Under the pieces are notes generated by a model. It was not told where the DNA came from. It worked only from the letters and a program-made list of their open reading frames with translations, and made no database searches. Shown here one piece after another: positions 18,727 to 27,946 of a stretch of DNA of 64,000 nucleotides (within the stretch, counting starts at the first letter, position 1; every line of letters begins with the position of its first letter). The position numbers and the translations under genes are program-made. This DNA is from Rhodobacter sp. (GTDB lineage Bacteria > Pseudomonadota > Alphaproteobacteria > Rhodobacterales > Rhodobacteraceae): assembly GCA_020637555.1 (NCBI GenBank), contig JACKKF010000008.1, positions 35,675 to 99,674 on the forward strand, in the 5' to 3' direction.

Positions 18727-20557
18727 CCTCCATCGCTTCGAGTTCGTCGATGAAGCCCGAGATCATGTTCAACCCCTTGTCCCAGAACGCGGGATCCGAC
18801 GCGTCCAGACCAAAGGGCGCCAGCAGGGCCTTGTGGTGCTTCGACCCGCCCGCCTTGAGCATGTCGAAATACTTGTCCTGGAACCCGTCGGGCGCGTCGC
18901 GATAGGCCGCATAGAGCGCATTCACCAACCCGTCGCCAAAGGCATAGGCATAGACGTAGAAGGGCGAATGCACGAAATGCGGGATATAGGACCAGAAGGT
19001 CTCGTATCCGTCCATGAAGTGGAACACCGGACCCAGGCTTTCGGCCTGCACCGACATCCACAGCGCGTTGATATCGTCGGGCGTCAATTCGCCCTGCCGG
19101 CGGGCGGCGTGCAGTTTGCATTCGAAATCGTAGAACGCGATCTGCCGCACGACGGTGTTGATCATGTCCTCGACCTTGCCGGCCAGCAAGGTCTTGCGCT
19201 CGGCCTTGGTCCGGGCCTTGGCCAGCAGGCGCTGGAATGTCAGCATCTCGCCAAAGACCGAGGCGGTCTCGGCCAGCGTGAGGGGCGTGGCCGAGAGAAG
19301 CTCGCCCTGCGCCGCCGCAAGCCGCTGATGGACCCCGTGCCCCAGTTCATGCGCCAGCGTCATCACGTCGCGCGGCTTGCCCAGATAGTTGAGCATCACA
19401 TAGGGATGCACGGTGGTGACGGTCGGATGCGCAAAGGCGCCCGGTGCCTTGCCCAGCTTGACCCCGGCGTCGATCCAGCCCTGCGTGAAGAAGGGTTCGG
19501 CCAGATCGGCCATCCGCGGGTCGAAGTCGCCATAAGCCGACATCACGGTTTCGCGGGCCTCGGTCCATCCGATGGTGCGTGGGGCTTCGATCGGCAGGGG
19601 CGCGTTGCGGTCCCAGATTTCCAGCCGCTCCAGCCCCAGCCACTTGGCCTTGAGCGCATAATAGCGATGCGAAAGGCGCGGATAGGCCGCGACCACGGCG
19701 TTGCGCAGGGCTTCGACCACCTCGGGTTCGACATGGTTCGACAGGTGGCGGCCGTGCTGCGGCGAGGGCATCTTGCGCCAGCGGTCCGAGATTTCCTTTT
19801 CCTTGGCCAGCGTGTTGTGCACCCGCGCGAACAGGCGGATGTTGGCATCGAACACCTTGGCCAGCGATTGCGCGGCGGCCTGACGGCGGGCACGGGCGGG
19901 ATCGGTCAGCAGATTGAGGGTCGCTTCCAGCGGCAGGGGATCGTCCTCGCCCTCGACCTCGAAACTCAGGCCGGCCATCGTCTCGTCAAAGAGACGGTTC
20001 CAGGCGGCGGCGCCGACGGTCGACTGGTCATGCAGGAATTTCTCCAGCTCGTCCGACAACTGGTGCGGCCGCATCGCGCGCATCCGTTCGATGACCGGCC
20101 GGTAGCGGCCCAGGGCGGCGTCGGCCTGCAACAGGGATTCCATCGTCGCATCGTCGATGCGGTTCATTTCCAGCGAAAAGAACACCAGCGGCGTGGTGGC
20201 CACGGTGACGCGATCCTGCGCGTCGGCCATGAACTTGGCGCGTTCGCTGTCGGTGGTCGCCTGATAGTAACGCAGCCCCGCATAGGACATGAGCCGCCCG
20301 GCGGTGATGTCGATCGCCTCGTAGTCCTGGATGCATTGCAGCATGGCCGCCGCGTCCAGCCCCGCCAGCCTGCCCTCGTAGCTGGCGGCAAAGCGGGCGC
20401 AGGCGTCGTCCAGCCAGTCGAAGTCCCGGGTGACCTCGGGCGCGTCGGGCGCGGCATAGAGATCCGTCAGGTCCCACTCGGGCAGATCGCCCAATCCCTT
20501 GCCGGTCGGCTCGGCATCGAAACGGCGCGGATCATGCAGGGCGGGAATGCGAAACAT
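18722..20557 (-). CDS. pepF: M3 family oligoendopeptidase F
   Basis: A 611-aa M3B metallopeptidase. The zinc site HELGHGVH is visible about two-thirds along, with the downstream Glu ligand in the conserved LTLAETASVFGEML segment. It hydrolyses short peptides in the cytoplasm. The ATG at 20557 has a GGAGA ribosome site; a TTG one codon earlier is less likely. Confidence 0.93.
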   Translation of the reverse strand: MFRIPALHDPRRFDAEPTGKGLGDLPEWDLTDLYAAPDAPEVTRDFDWLDDACARFAASYEGRLAGLDAAAMLQCIQDYEAIDITAGRLMSYAGLRYYQATTDSERAKFMADAQDRVTVATTPLVFFSLEMNRIDDATMESLLQADAALGRYRPVIERMRAMRPHQLSDELEKFLHDQSTVGAAAWNRLFDETMAGLSFEVEGEDDPLPLEATLNLLTDPARARRQAAAQSLAKVFDANIRLFARVHNTLAKEKEISDRWRKMPSPQHGRHLSNHVEPEVVEALRNAVVAAYPRLSHRYYALKAKWLGLERLEIWDRNAPLPIEAPRTIGWTEARETVMSAYGDFDPRMADLAEPFFTQGWIDAGVKLGKAPGAFAHPTVTTVHPYVMLNYLGKPRDVMTLAHELGHGVHQRLAAAQGELLSATPLTLAETASVFGEMLTFQRLLAKARTKAERKTLLAGKVEDMINTVVRQIAFYDFECKLHAARRQGELTPDDINALWMSVQAESLGPVFHFMDGYETFWSYIPHFVHSPFYVYAYAFGDGLVNALYAAYRDAPDGFQDKYFDMLKAGGSKHHKALLAPFGLDASDPAFWDKGLNMISGFIDELEAMED

Positions 20558-20626
20558 CAAGGGATCTCCGGGATTGGTTCCCCGAGGATGTAGCGCCCGG
20601 GCCCCGGCGTGACAACCCGAACTCGA

Positions 20627-21430
20627 TCAGGCGCGCATGGCCAGGTATTCCTCATGCGCCCGGTTGAAGGCATCCTGCGCCGCGGTGATCGCATCGCGGT
20701 CGTCGCCGCGCGCGACCAGGACCTGCCACGAGGAATAGAGAAGGTCCAGCGCCTTGCTCATGCCGCTGATATCGCTGGCCGCCGCCGAATTCGAAAACTC
20801 GCTTTGCAAGGCTGTCACGATATCCAGGATCGCGCGGCTTTCGACCCCGGCCAGATCGGTCTCGAAACTGGCGACGTCGTCGGCGGACAGGATCTGCATC
20901 TCGTAGTCCGAGGTCGTGCCGCCGCTGCTCGACCCGCCGCCCAGCAAGCCGCTGCCGCAAGACCCGGACAGGCCCGCCAGTTCCGCCACGCTGGCGGAAC
21001 CATCCGGCGCGCTGAGCCGGCGGTTGTCCAGTTCGTTGCTGTAAAGCGCCGCGTAGTCGAGCACTTCGTTGACATAGAGATCCGGCTCGTTGCCATCGCG
21101 CAGAACCTGCACCTTGATGGCGGTTTCCGCATAGGCGGCCTGCAGGTCCTTGTCGTTCAGGCCGCCGATCTGGCGCGCGATATCCTCGGCCTCGGCGGCG
21201 CGGTCGCCCGTCAGCACGCGCATCTCGTAGGTTGCCGATCCCGAACAGAAGGCCGCAACCGAAGCGTTGGACAGCGCACCGCGGATCGACTCGCCCAGGT
21301 TTCCAACGCCCGAGCGCACGGCGTTGGCCGAGGAAATCCCGACCCCGACAATCGCCGCCGTCAGGACCACCCAGTCCGCAACGACGGCGCCGGAATCAGT
21401 GTCGAGAAAGGTCTTGAGTGTCGAACGCAT
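20627..21430 (-). CDS. Secreted protein with pilin-like N-terminus, 267 aa
   Basis: The N-terminus (DTDSGAVVADWVVLTAAIVGVG) resembles Flp/TadE pilin-type leaders, where cleavage occurs near a Gly/Ala before a hydrophobic helix. The rest is soluble, acidic and low in complexity, with a Ser/Gly stretch (GSGLLGGGSSSGG) near residue 165; no catalytic domain is evident. I start it at the ATG at 21430; the frame is open further upstream without support. It could be a minor pilin or an exported structural protein. Confidence 0.65.
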   Translation of the reverse strand: MRSTLKTFLDTDSGAVVADWVVLTAAIVGVGISSANAVRSGVGNLGESIRGALSNASVAAFCSGSATYEMRVLTGDRAAEAEDIARQIGGLNDKDLQAAYAETAIKVQVLRDGNEPDLYVNEVLDYAALYSNELDNRRLSAPDGSASVAELAGLSGSCGSGLLGGGSSSGGTTSDYEMQILSADDVASFETDLAGVESRAILDIVTALQSEFSNSAAASDISGMSKALDLLYSSWQVLVARGDDRDAITAAQDAFNRAHEEYLAMRA

Positions 21431-21494
21431 GACAGGCCCCATTACTTTACCAGATGGAACCATATCGAGGCTTTGCGACAAAATTAGGGCGGCG

Positions 21495-22539
21495 TTAACC
21501 CCGACGGCGACCGCGCCGTTCCCGCCCGCCGCCATGGTTGTGCGTCGGATCGCCACAGCCCGCCGGCTCGGTCCCGTCCGAGGCCGAACTGAACGGACCC
21601 AGCGCCGCGGTGATCTGTTCAAGCGTCGGGCGTTCGCCCGCCGGCCGGGTATCCAGCGCCTCGCGCATGGCGCGCAGGTGTTCGGGCATCGTGCCGCAGC
21701 AGCCGCCGATGATCCTGGCGCCCGCGTCGCGCGCCAGAACGGCGTATTCGGCCATCAGCGCCGGCGTGCCGTCATACTTGATCGCGCCATCCACATATTT
21801 CGGGATGCCCGCGTTGCCCTTGGCGATGACGGGCAGTTCCGGCCCCAGCGCCAGAAAGCCCAGGATCGTGCGCATCAGGTCCGACGCGCCGACGCCGCAG
21901 TTCGCGCCAAAGGCCACCGGCGGATAGTCCAGCTTGCCGACCAGCTTCACGAAATCGGCCGAGGTCACGCCCATCATGGTGCGCCCGGCGGTGTCGAAAC
22001 TCATGGTGCCGGCCCACGGCATCCCGGCCCGGCGGCAGCCCTCGGCGGCGGCGGCGATTCCTCGGGGGCCGAGATGGTCTCGACCCACAGGATATCGGCG
22101 CCGCCTCCTTCAGTCCTTCGGCCTGTTCGTGGAACATCTCGACCGCGCCATCATGGGTCAGCGTGCCCGCCGGCGCCATGATCTCGCCCGTCGGGCCCAT
22201 CGACCCGGCGACCAGCACCTTGCGCCCGGCCTTGTCGGCGACCGCGCGGCCGATCTCGGCGCCGACACGGTTCAGTTCGCGCACCCGGCCCTGGGCGTTG
22301 TGCAGCTTCAGGCGGCTGGCATTGCCACCAAAGGTGTTGGTCAGGAACAGGTCCGAGCCGGCCTCGACCGCCGAGGAATAGAGCGTGGTGATGCGGTCGG
22401 GATGATCGACGTTCCAGAACTCGGGTGCGTCACCCGAGCTGAGGCCCATGTTGAACAGATTGGTCCCGGTGGCGCCATCCGCCAGCAGAAAGCCGCGTTC
22501 GGCCAGAAGGGCGGTCAAGGGATCGGACTGAAGGGGCAT
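21495..22539 (-). pseudogene. bmt: Homocysteine S-methyltransferase, two frameshifts
   Basis: The protein is a betaine/cobalamin-type homocysteine S-methyltransferase (about 345 aa if repaired). N-terminal half: LLADGATGTNLFNMGL and FLTNTFGGNASRL. C-terminal half: FGANCGVGASDLMRT and the zinc-binding GGCCGTMPEHLRAM. The frame breaks twice: near 22098-22103, where one G is apparently missing, and near 22057-22060, where one A is apparently missing. Restoring both gives the expected ILWVETISAPEEIAAAAEG segment. The start is the ATG at 22539, preceded by GAGG. All catalytic Cys residues are present, so this is either recent inactivation or sequence error. Confidence 0.85.
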
Positions 22540-22559
22540 CGGTGTCCTCGGCAATGCAA

Positions 22560-22584
22560 AACGCGCCGCAAGGCGCGGCGCGTT
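22560..22584 (-). terminator. Terminator of the zeta-subunit gene
   Basis: A perfect 10-bp stem (22560-22569 with 22575-22584) and a 5-nt loop are followed by TTTT on the minus strand. It lies between the DUF1476 gene and the methyltransferase start. Confidence 0.65.
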
Positions 22585-22647
22585 CCGGTTGTGACACAGT
22601 TCCGCGCGGGGCGCAAATGCGTGCGCCTCATGACGATGATGAGGGGA

Positions 22648-22962
22648 TCAACCCTGCTTCATCAGCTCTTGCTGCGCGGCATGCAGGAATTCCACCATCT
22701 TGGCGCGCACCGTGGCCTCGTCGGCCTTGCCGGCGAGATCCTTGACCAGTTTGCGCACCACGTCCTCGTCGCCGTCCTCTTCGAAATCGGCGGCGATCAC
22801 TTCCAGCACATAGGCCCCTTCGGCATCGCCGGTCTTGCCCAGCAGGCCCGCAGCCCAGTGACCCAGCGCCTTGTTGCGGCGGGCGTTGGCCTTGAACGCC
22901 ATTTCGGCGTCATGGGCGAATTTCGCTTCAAAGGCGTTTTCGCGATCGTCGAAGGTGGTCAT
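22648..22962 (-). CDS. DUF1476 / ATPase inhibitor subunit zeta, 104 aa
   Basis: Full-length match to the DUF1476 family: MTTFDDRENAFEAKFAHDAE, then RRNKALGHWAAGLLG. In Paracoccus denitrificans this protein (zeta) inhibits F1Fo-ATPase hydrolysis through its N-terminal helix. I start it at the ATG at 22962, since the longer frame reaching 23094 is upstream noise. A terminator follows. Confidence 0.88.
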   Translation of the reverse strand: MTTFDDRENAFEAKFAHDAEMAFKANARRNKALGHWAAGLLGKTGDAEGAYVLEVIAADFEEDGDEDVVRKLVKDLAGKADEATVRAKMVEFLHAAQQELMKQG

Positions 22963-23161
22963 GGGTCGGGCCTCTCGCAGACTTCCGTGGGGTCGTTTCC
23001 GCCCCAGATATGGGGGCAGACGGCGCGCGCTGCAAGCACTGTTTGCAACCGCGGCGACGCAGCGGGGCGCTGCGCTTGCGGGGCGGGTGCGCATGGCGTA
23101 TAGGCACGGCTGACTTCAGCCGCCCGCGCCTTGCCGCGGGCCCTTCGGGGAATCACCTGAC

Positions 23162-23926
23162 ATGGCGAGACGCACCAAGGTTTACGAGGGCAAGGCCAAG
23201 ATCCTCTATGAAGGCCCGGAACCCGGAACCTTCATCCTGTATTTCAAGGACGACACCAGCGCCGGCGATGGCGCCAAGAAGGCCCAGATCGAGGGCAAGG
23301 GCGTCCTGAACAACCGGCTGTCCGAATATTTCATGTCCGGCCTGAACGACATCGGCGTGCCGACGCATTTCATCCGCCGCATCAACATGCGCGAACAGTT
23401 GATCCGCGCGGTCGAGATCATCCCGCTGGAAGTGGTCGTGCGCAACATCGCCGCCGGGTCGATTTCCAAGCGGCTGGGGATCGAGGAAGGCACCCCCCTG
23501 CCCCGCCCGATTGTCGAGTTCTACTACAAGAACGACGACCTGCACGACCCGATGGTCAGCGAGGAACACATCCTGGCCTTTGGCTGGGCCACGCATCAGG
23601 ATCTGGACGACATCGTCGCGCTGGCGCTCAGGGTGAACGACTTCCTGTCGGGCGTGATGATGGGCGTCGGCATCAAGCTGGTGGATTTCAAGATCGAGAT
23701 CGGCCGCATCTATGACGGCGATTTCATGCGCCTCGTCGTCGCGGACGAGATCAGCCCCGACAGCTGCCGCCTGTGGGATGCCAAGACCGGCCAGAAGCTG
23801 GACAAGGACGTGTTCCGCCGCGACCTGGGCAACCTGTCCGAGGCCTATACCGAAGTGGCGCGACGCCTGGGCGTGATGCCCGCCGCCGCCGCCACGCCGA
23901 TCACCAAGCCGAAACTGATGAACTGA
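23162..23926 (+). CDS. purC: SAICAR synthetase
   Basis: Phosphoribosylaminoimidazole-succinocarboxamide synthase (254 aa). It joins aspartate to CAIR with ATP in purine synthesis. Visible are KVYEGKAKILYEG, the SAICAR signatures IIPLEVVVRNIAAGS and LVDFKIEIG, and the late DEISPDSCRLWD. purS follows 11 bp later, so they form one operon. Confidence 0.97.
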   Translation: MARRTKVYEGKAKILYEGPEPGTFILYFKDDTSAGDGAKKAQIEGKGVLNNRLSEYFMSGLNDIGVPTHFIRRINMREQLIRAVEIIPLEVVVRNIAAGSISKRLGIEEGTPLPRPIVEFYYKNDDLHDPMVSEEHILAFGWATHQDLDDIVALALRVNDFLSGVMMGVGIKLVDFKIEIGRIYDGDFMRLVVADEISPDSCRLWDAKTGQKLDKDVFRRDLGNLSEAYTEVARRLGVMPAAAATPITKPKLMN

Positions 23927-23937
23927 AGGGTCCTGCG

Positions 23938-24177
23938 ATGAAAGCGCGCGTGCATGTCATGCTGAAAACCGGCGTTCTGGACCCGCAGGGCGAGGCCGTG
24001 CGTCACGCCCTGGGCGCCCTGGGCTTCGACGGGGTCGAGGCGGTCCGTCAGGGCAAGGTGATCGAACTGGACCTGGCCGAAACCGACCGCGCGGCCGCCG
24101 AAATCGCCGTCAAGGCGATGTGCGAGAAGCTGCTGGCGAACACCGTGATCGAACGCTACGAGGTCGAGCTGGTCTGA
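23938..24177 (+). CDS. purS: FGAM synthase subunit PurS
   Basis: A 79-aa PurS (MKARVHVMLKTGVLDPQGEA, then VRQGKVIELDL), the small subunit that bridges PurL and PurQ in formylglycinamidine synthesis. It follows purC closely. The usual next gene, purQ, is not here: a terminator and a copy of the intergenic repeat follow, and then lldD on the other strand. Confidence 0.96.
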   Translation: MKARVHVMLKTGVLDPQGEAVRHALGALGFDGVEAVRQGKVIELDLAETDRAAAEIAVKAMCEKLLANTVIERYEVELV

Positions 24178-24205
24178 GACCGGTTCCGCTGCGAGACGGA
24201 AAACA

Positions 24206-24275
24206 GGGGGGGGCGCTGCCCCCCTCTTTGCTGCGCAAATTCACCCCCCGGGATATTTGGGGCACAAAGATGGGG
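24206..24275 (-). repeat. Intergenic repeat copy 1 (after purS)
   Basis: The conserved head lies at 24244-24275 (minus-strand reading CATCTTTGTGCC, then AAATATCC), with a G-rich tail hairpin at 24208-24224. The GTGAATTTGCGCAGC linker matches copy 2. Confidence 0.75.
24208..24224 (+). terminator. purCS terminator
   Basis: A perfect 7-bp G/C stem (24208-24214 with 24218-24224) with a 3-nt loop, followed by TCTTTG. It forms the tail of an intergenic repeat copy. Confidence 0.65.
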
Positions 24276-24302
24276 CGGGGTCTGCCGCCCGATCGCCCCC
24301 GG

Positions 24303-25472
24303 TCAGATCACCGCGGTCGGGTCCTCGAACCCTTGCGGCACGATCAGGTTGTGGCGGCCCAGCGCCTTGACGTCGCGTTCGCCGCACAGCGCCATGGTCA
24401 TGTCCAGTTCCTTGCGCAGGATCTGCAAGGCGCTGCTCACGCCCTGCTGCCCCATCGCCCCCAGCCCATAGATGAAGGCCCGGCCGATATAGGTGGATTT
24501 CGCCCCCATCGCGACGGCCTTGAGAATGTCCTGACCCGAGCGGATGCCGCTGTCGAGGTGGACCTCGGTCGTGTCGCCGACGGCATCCAGGATCGACGGC
24601 AACATGCGGATCGACGACATCGCCCCGTCGAGCTGCCGCCCGCCGTGGTTCGACACGACGATCGCATCGGCGCCCAGTTTCTGCGCCATGACCGCGTCCT
24701 CGGGATCGTTGATGCCCTTGAGGATGAACTTGCCGCCCCACATGTCGCGCAGCTTCTCGATCTTGGACCAGTCAAGCTGCGGGTCGAATTGTTCCGCCGT
24801 CCACTGCATCAGCGAGGCCGGGTCGCCCACGCCCTTGGCATGACCGACGATGTTGCCGAAAAAGCGGCGCCGGGTGCCCAGCATCCCCATCCCCCAGCGC
24901 CATTTGGTCGCCAGGTTCACCATCGTCGGCAAGGTCAGCTTGGGCGGCGCGCTGAGCCCATTCTTCAGGTCCTTGTGCCGCTGGCCCAGCAATTGCAGAT
25001 CGAGCGTCAGCACCAGCGCCGAACACCCGGCATCCTTGGCGCGCTGGATGATGTTGCGGACAAAATCCTCGTCCTTCATCACATAAAGCTGGAACCAGAA
25101 GGGCTTGGTCGTGTTCTGGGCCACATCCTCGATCGAACAGATCGACATGGTGGACAGCGTGAAGGGCACGCCGAATTCCTCGGCCGCCCGGGCCGCCAGG
25201 ATCTCGCCATCGGCGTGCTGCATCCCCGTCATGCCGACCGGCGCGAGCGCGACGGGCATGGCCACCTCCTGCCCGATCATCTCGGTTTTCGTCGAGCGGT
25301 TCGACATGTCCACCGCCACGCGCTGGCGCAGATGGATCTTCTGGAAATCGGTCTTGTTCTCGCGGAAGGTCTGCTCGGTCCAGCTGCCCGACTCGCAGTA
25401 ATCGTAGAACATGCGCGGCGCGCGGCGCCGATAGAGCCGGTGCAGATCCTCGACGGTGGTGATGACGGGCAT
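24303..25472 (-). CDS. lldD: FMN-dependent L-lactate dehydrogenase / alpha-hydroxyacid oxidase
   Basis: A 389-aa member of the FMN alpha-hydroxyacid dehydrogenase family. Visible are LAPVGMTGMQHADGE (FMN site), the catalytic His in SNHGGRQLDG, and the substrate Arg in LDSGIRSGQD. It oxidises L-lactate to pyruvate, probably passing electrons to quinone; glycolate or another hydroxyacid cannot be excluded. The start is at 25472. Confidence 0.9.
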   Translation of the reverse strand: MPVITTVEDLHRLYRRRAPRMFYDYCESGSWTEQTFRENKTDFQKIHLRQRVAVDMSNRSTKTEMIGQEVAMPVALAPVGMTGMQHADGEILAARAAEEFGVPFTLSTMSICSIEDVAQNTTKPFWFQLYVMKDEDFVRNIIQRAKDAGCSALVLTLDLQLLGQRHKDLKNGLSAPPKLTLPTMVNLATKWRWGMGMLGTRRRFFGNIVGHAKGVGDPASLMQWTAEQFDPQLDWSKIEKLRDMWGGKFILKGINDPEDAVMAQKLGADAIVVSNHGGRQLDGAMSSIRMLPSILDAVGDTTEVHLDSGIRSGQDILKAVAMGAKSTYIGRAFIYGLGAMGQQGVSSALQILRKELDMTMALCGERDVKALGRHNLIVPQGFEDPTAVI

Positions 25473-25606
25473 GGGCTTCCCTCCGCGAATTGGTCAGGTT
25501 TTCTTACCGCCAGAGCAGGCTTCGTGCAAGCGCGGGCTGCAAGGAATTCTTGCCCGCCGCACCGAACTGGCCTATGTCCGGGCTCTCGATTGAACGGGGA
25601 TTTCCG

Positions 25607-26524
25607 ATGGCACACAAGGTCTTCATCGATGGCGAAGTCGGCACCACGGGGCTGCAGATCCGCGAGCGGCTGCAAAACCGCGCGGACATCACGCTGGTCC
25701 AGGTCGATCCCGCGCGCCGAAAGGACCCCGACGCGCGCCGCGAGGCCCTGGCCGAGGCCGATGTGGCCATCCTCTGCCTGCCCGACGAGGCCGCGCGCGA
25801 GGCCGCGGCCCTGGCTGCGCCCTATGGCACGCGGCTGATCGACGCCTCGACCGCGCATCGCGTGGCGGACGACTGGGTGTTTGGCCTGCCGGAAATGGCC
25901 GAGGGCCAGCGCGCGGCGGTCGCCGGCGCAACCCGCGTGTCGAACCCGGGCTGCTGGTCCACCTGCGCGATCGCGCTGATCCGCCCGCTGGTGCAGGCCG
26001 GCCTGATCCACCGCGAAACGCCACCGGCGATTTCCGGCGTCTCGGGCTATTCCGGCGGCGGCAAGGCCATGATCGCCGAGTTCGAATCCGGCGAGACCAG
26101 GGGGGCGTTTCTCTATGGGGCAGCGCAGGGTCACAAGCATCTGCCCGAGATCACCCTGCATGGGCTGCTGGCGAAAGCACCGGTCTTCGTGCCATCGGTC
26201 GGGCAGTATGCGCAGGGGATGGCTGTCGCCGTGCACCTGCCGGACCTTGGCGCCGCCGGGATGAAGGCCGCGGACGAGGCCCTGCGCGCCCATTACGCAG
26301 GCGAGCGGTTCATCGCGGTGGTCGATCCCTCCACGCACGAGCCGCGGGTGAATCCCGAGCGCCTGAACGGCACGAACCGGCTGGAACTGTCGGTGCATGG
26401 CAATGCCCGGACCGGCGCGGCGGTGCTGATCGCGGTGCTGGACAATCTGGGCAAGGGGGCATCCGGCGCAGCGGTGCAGAACCTGAACCTGATGCTGGGC
26501 GTGGACGAGGGAGCGGGGCTCTGA
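25607..26524 (+). CDS. argC: N-acetyl-gamma-glutamyl-phosphate reductase, short type
   Basis: A 305-aa type-2 ArgC (the shorter class). Visible are the NADP loop (IDGEVGTTGLQIRERL), the catalytic Cys in VSNPGCWSTCAIAL, and SGVSGYSGGGK. It reduces N-acetylglutamyl phosphate in arginine synthesis. I start it at the ATG at 25607 (MAHKVFIDG), 134 bp from the divergent lldD. Confidence 0.95.
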   Translation: MAHKVFIDGEVGTTGLQIRERLQNRADITLVQVDPARRKDPDARREALAEADVAILCLPDEAAREAAALAAPYGTRLIDASTAHRVADDWVFGLPEMAEGQRAAVAGATRVSNPGCWSTCAIALIRPLVQAGLIHRETPPAISGVSGYSGGGKAMIAEFESGETRGAFLYGAAQGHKHLPEITLHGLLAKAPVFVPSVGQYAQGMAVAVHLPDLGAAGMKAADEALRAHYAGERFIAVVDPSTHEPRVNPERLNGTNRLELSVHGNARTGAAVLIAVLDNLGKGASGAAVQNLNLMLGVDEGAGL

Positions 26525-26585
26525 CCCGCCCCCCGTTCTGACCTGCGCCCCGTAGGGTGCGTGCTGGCACGCACCCTGCCGCCCG

Positions 26586-27377
26586 TCAGCCGCGATGCGC
26601 ACCCTCTGCGAGCGCCGCCACAAAGGCCAGGATCTCGGTCACGGGTTTGCCTTCGCCGATCAGCTTGACGATGGCCGAGCCCACCACCGCGCCATCCGCG
26701 ACCGACGCGATCGACTGTGCGCCCTCGGGCGTGGTGATGCCGAACCCCACGATCACCGGCAGGTCGGTCTGCGCCTTGATCCGCGCGACCTCGGGCGCGA
26801 CATCGGCAGCCTGGGCGGCGGCCGCCCCGGTGATCCCGGTGATCGAGACGTAATACACGAAGCCCGACGTATTGCGCAGCACCGTGGGCAGGCGGCGGTC
26901 GTCCGTCGTCGGCGTCGCCAGCCGGATGAAGTTGAGCCCGGCCGCCTGGGCGGGAAGGCACAGCTCGCTGTCTTCCTCGGGCGGCAGATCGACGACGATC
27001 AGGCCGTCGATGCCCGCCTCGTTCGCCTCGGCCAGGAACCGGTCCACCCCGCGCGCGTAGATCGGGTTGTAATAGCCCATCAGCACGATCGGCGTCGTCG
27101 CATCGTCCCGGCGGAACGCGCGCACCATGTCCAGAACCCGGTCCATGGTCATGCCGCCATCGAGCGCGCGCTGCCCGGCCCGCTGGATCGTCGGCCCGTC
27201 GGCCATCGGATCGGTAAAGGGCATCCCCAGTTCGATGATGTCCACGCCCGCGCCGGGCAGGCCCCGCATCACCTGAAGCGAGACATCGGCGTCCGGATCG
27301 CCGCCCATCATGTAGGCCACGAATGCCTTGCGCCCCTGGGCGCGCAGGCGGGCAAATGTGTCGTCGATCCTGGTCAT
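26586..27377 (-). CDS. trpA: Tryptophan synthase alpha subunit
   Basis: A 263-aa TIM-barrel TrpA that cleaves indole-3-glycerol phosphate. The catalytic Glu is in IIELGMPFTDP and the Asp in IVVDLPPEE; the family loop is FTDPMADGPTIQ, and the phosphate-binding residues lie in VGFGITTPE and GAVVGSAIVK. trpB is not adjacent. It converges on argC. Confidence 0.96.
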   Translation of the reverse strand: MTRIDDTFARLRAQGRKAFVAYMMGGDPDADVSLQVMRGLPGAGVDIIELGMPFTDPMADGPTIQRAGQRALDGGMTMDRVLDMVRAFRRDDATTPIVLMGYYNPIYARGVDRFLAEANEAGIDGLIVVDLPPEEDSELCLPAQAAGLNFIRLATPTTDDRRLPTVLRNTSGFVYYVSITGITGAAAAQAADVAPEVARIKAQTDLPVIVGFGITTPEGAQSIASVADGAVVGSAIVKLIGEGKPVTEILAFVAALAEGAHRG

Positions 27378-27473
27378 GCCGCTCCCCGTCGAATGCCGGA
27401 CAGGGCTTGCACCGAAGGGCGGGGGAAATCAAGGCCCCTTGCGCCGCGCACGCCCCGGGTGCATGTCTGCCGC

Positions 27474-27887
27474 ATGGACTGGATCAAGATCATACACATT
27501 CTCTGCGTGATGGGGTGGATGACCTCCATTTTCGCGGTGCCGCGCGCGCTGATCTACTGGAAGCGCGACTTTTCCGCGACCGGCCGGCAAGGCCCGCTTG
27601 GCGACCTGACCTACCGGTTGTATCGCTTCTCGGCCGGGCTGGGGATCATCGCGGTGCTGACCGGGTTGTGGATGGGCTGGCAGGTCTGGCATTTCGTGCC
27701 CTGGATCCATCTGAAGCTGACGCTCGTCGTGCTGCTGGCGGTGCATTACGTCTGGACGGGCGTGCTGGTCGGGCGGGCGAAACGCGGCCTCTTCACCCAG
27801 AGCGAGACTTGGCTGCGGGTCTTCAACGAAGTCAGCGTCATCGCCGTGGTCGCGATCCTCTGGGTCGTGGTGGTCAAGCCCTTCTGA
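27474..27887 (+). CDS. HemJ/CopD-like four-helix membrane protein, 137 aa
   Basis: A small integral membrane protein with four predicted helices (about residues 5-22, 52-72, 80-100, 118-133). The family His in WIKIIHILCVMGWM and the second in LAVHYVW suggest haem binding. It matches the HemJ/CopD superfamily. HemJ oxidises protoporphyrinogen IX, but this group also includes unassigned relatives, so I leave the symbol blank. The ATG at 27474 is chosen. Confidence 0.7.
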   Translation: MDWIKIIHILCVMGWMTSIFAVPRALIYWKRDFSATGRQGPLGDLTYRLYRFSAGLGIIAVLTGLWMGWQVWHFVPWIHLKLTLVVLLAVHYVWTGVLVGRAKRGLFTQSETWLRVFNEVSVIAVVAILWVVVVKPF

Positions 27888-27946
27888 CCCTTGCCTCGCC
27901 CGGGCACCTGCCCTAGAAGCGCGGGCGACAAACGGCGGAGGGTCCG

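Noticed and set aside
22539..22647. Possible SAM or SAH riboswitch upstream of the homocysteine methyltransferase
   Set aside because: The small hairpins there are explained by the terminator of the zeta gene, and I do not find the conserved core of the SAM/SAH or SAM-II types.
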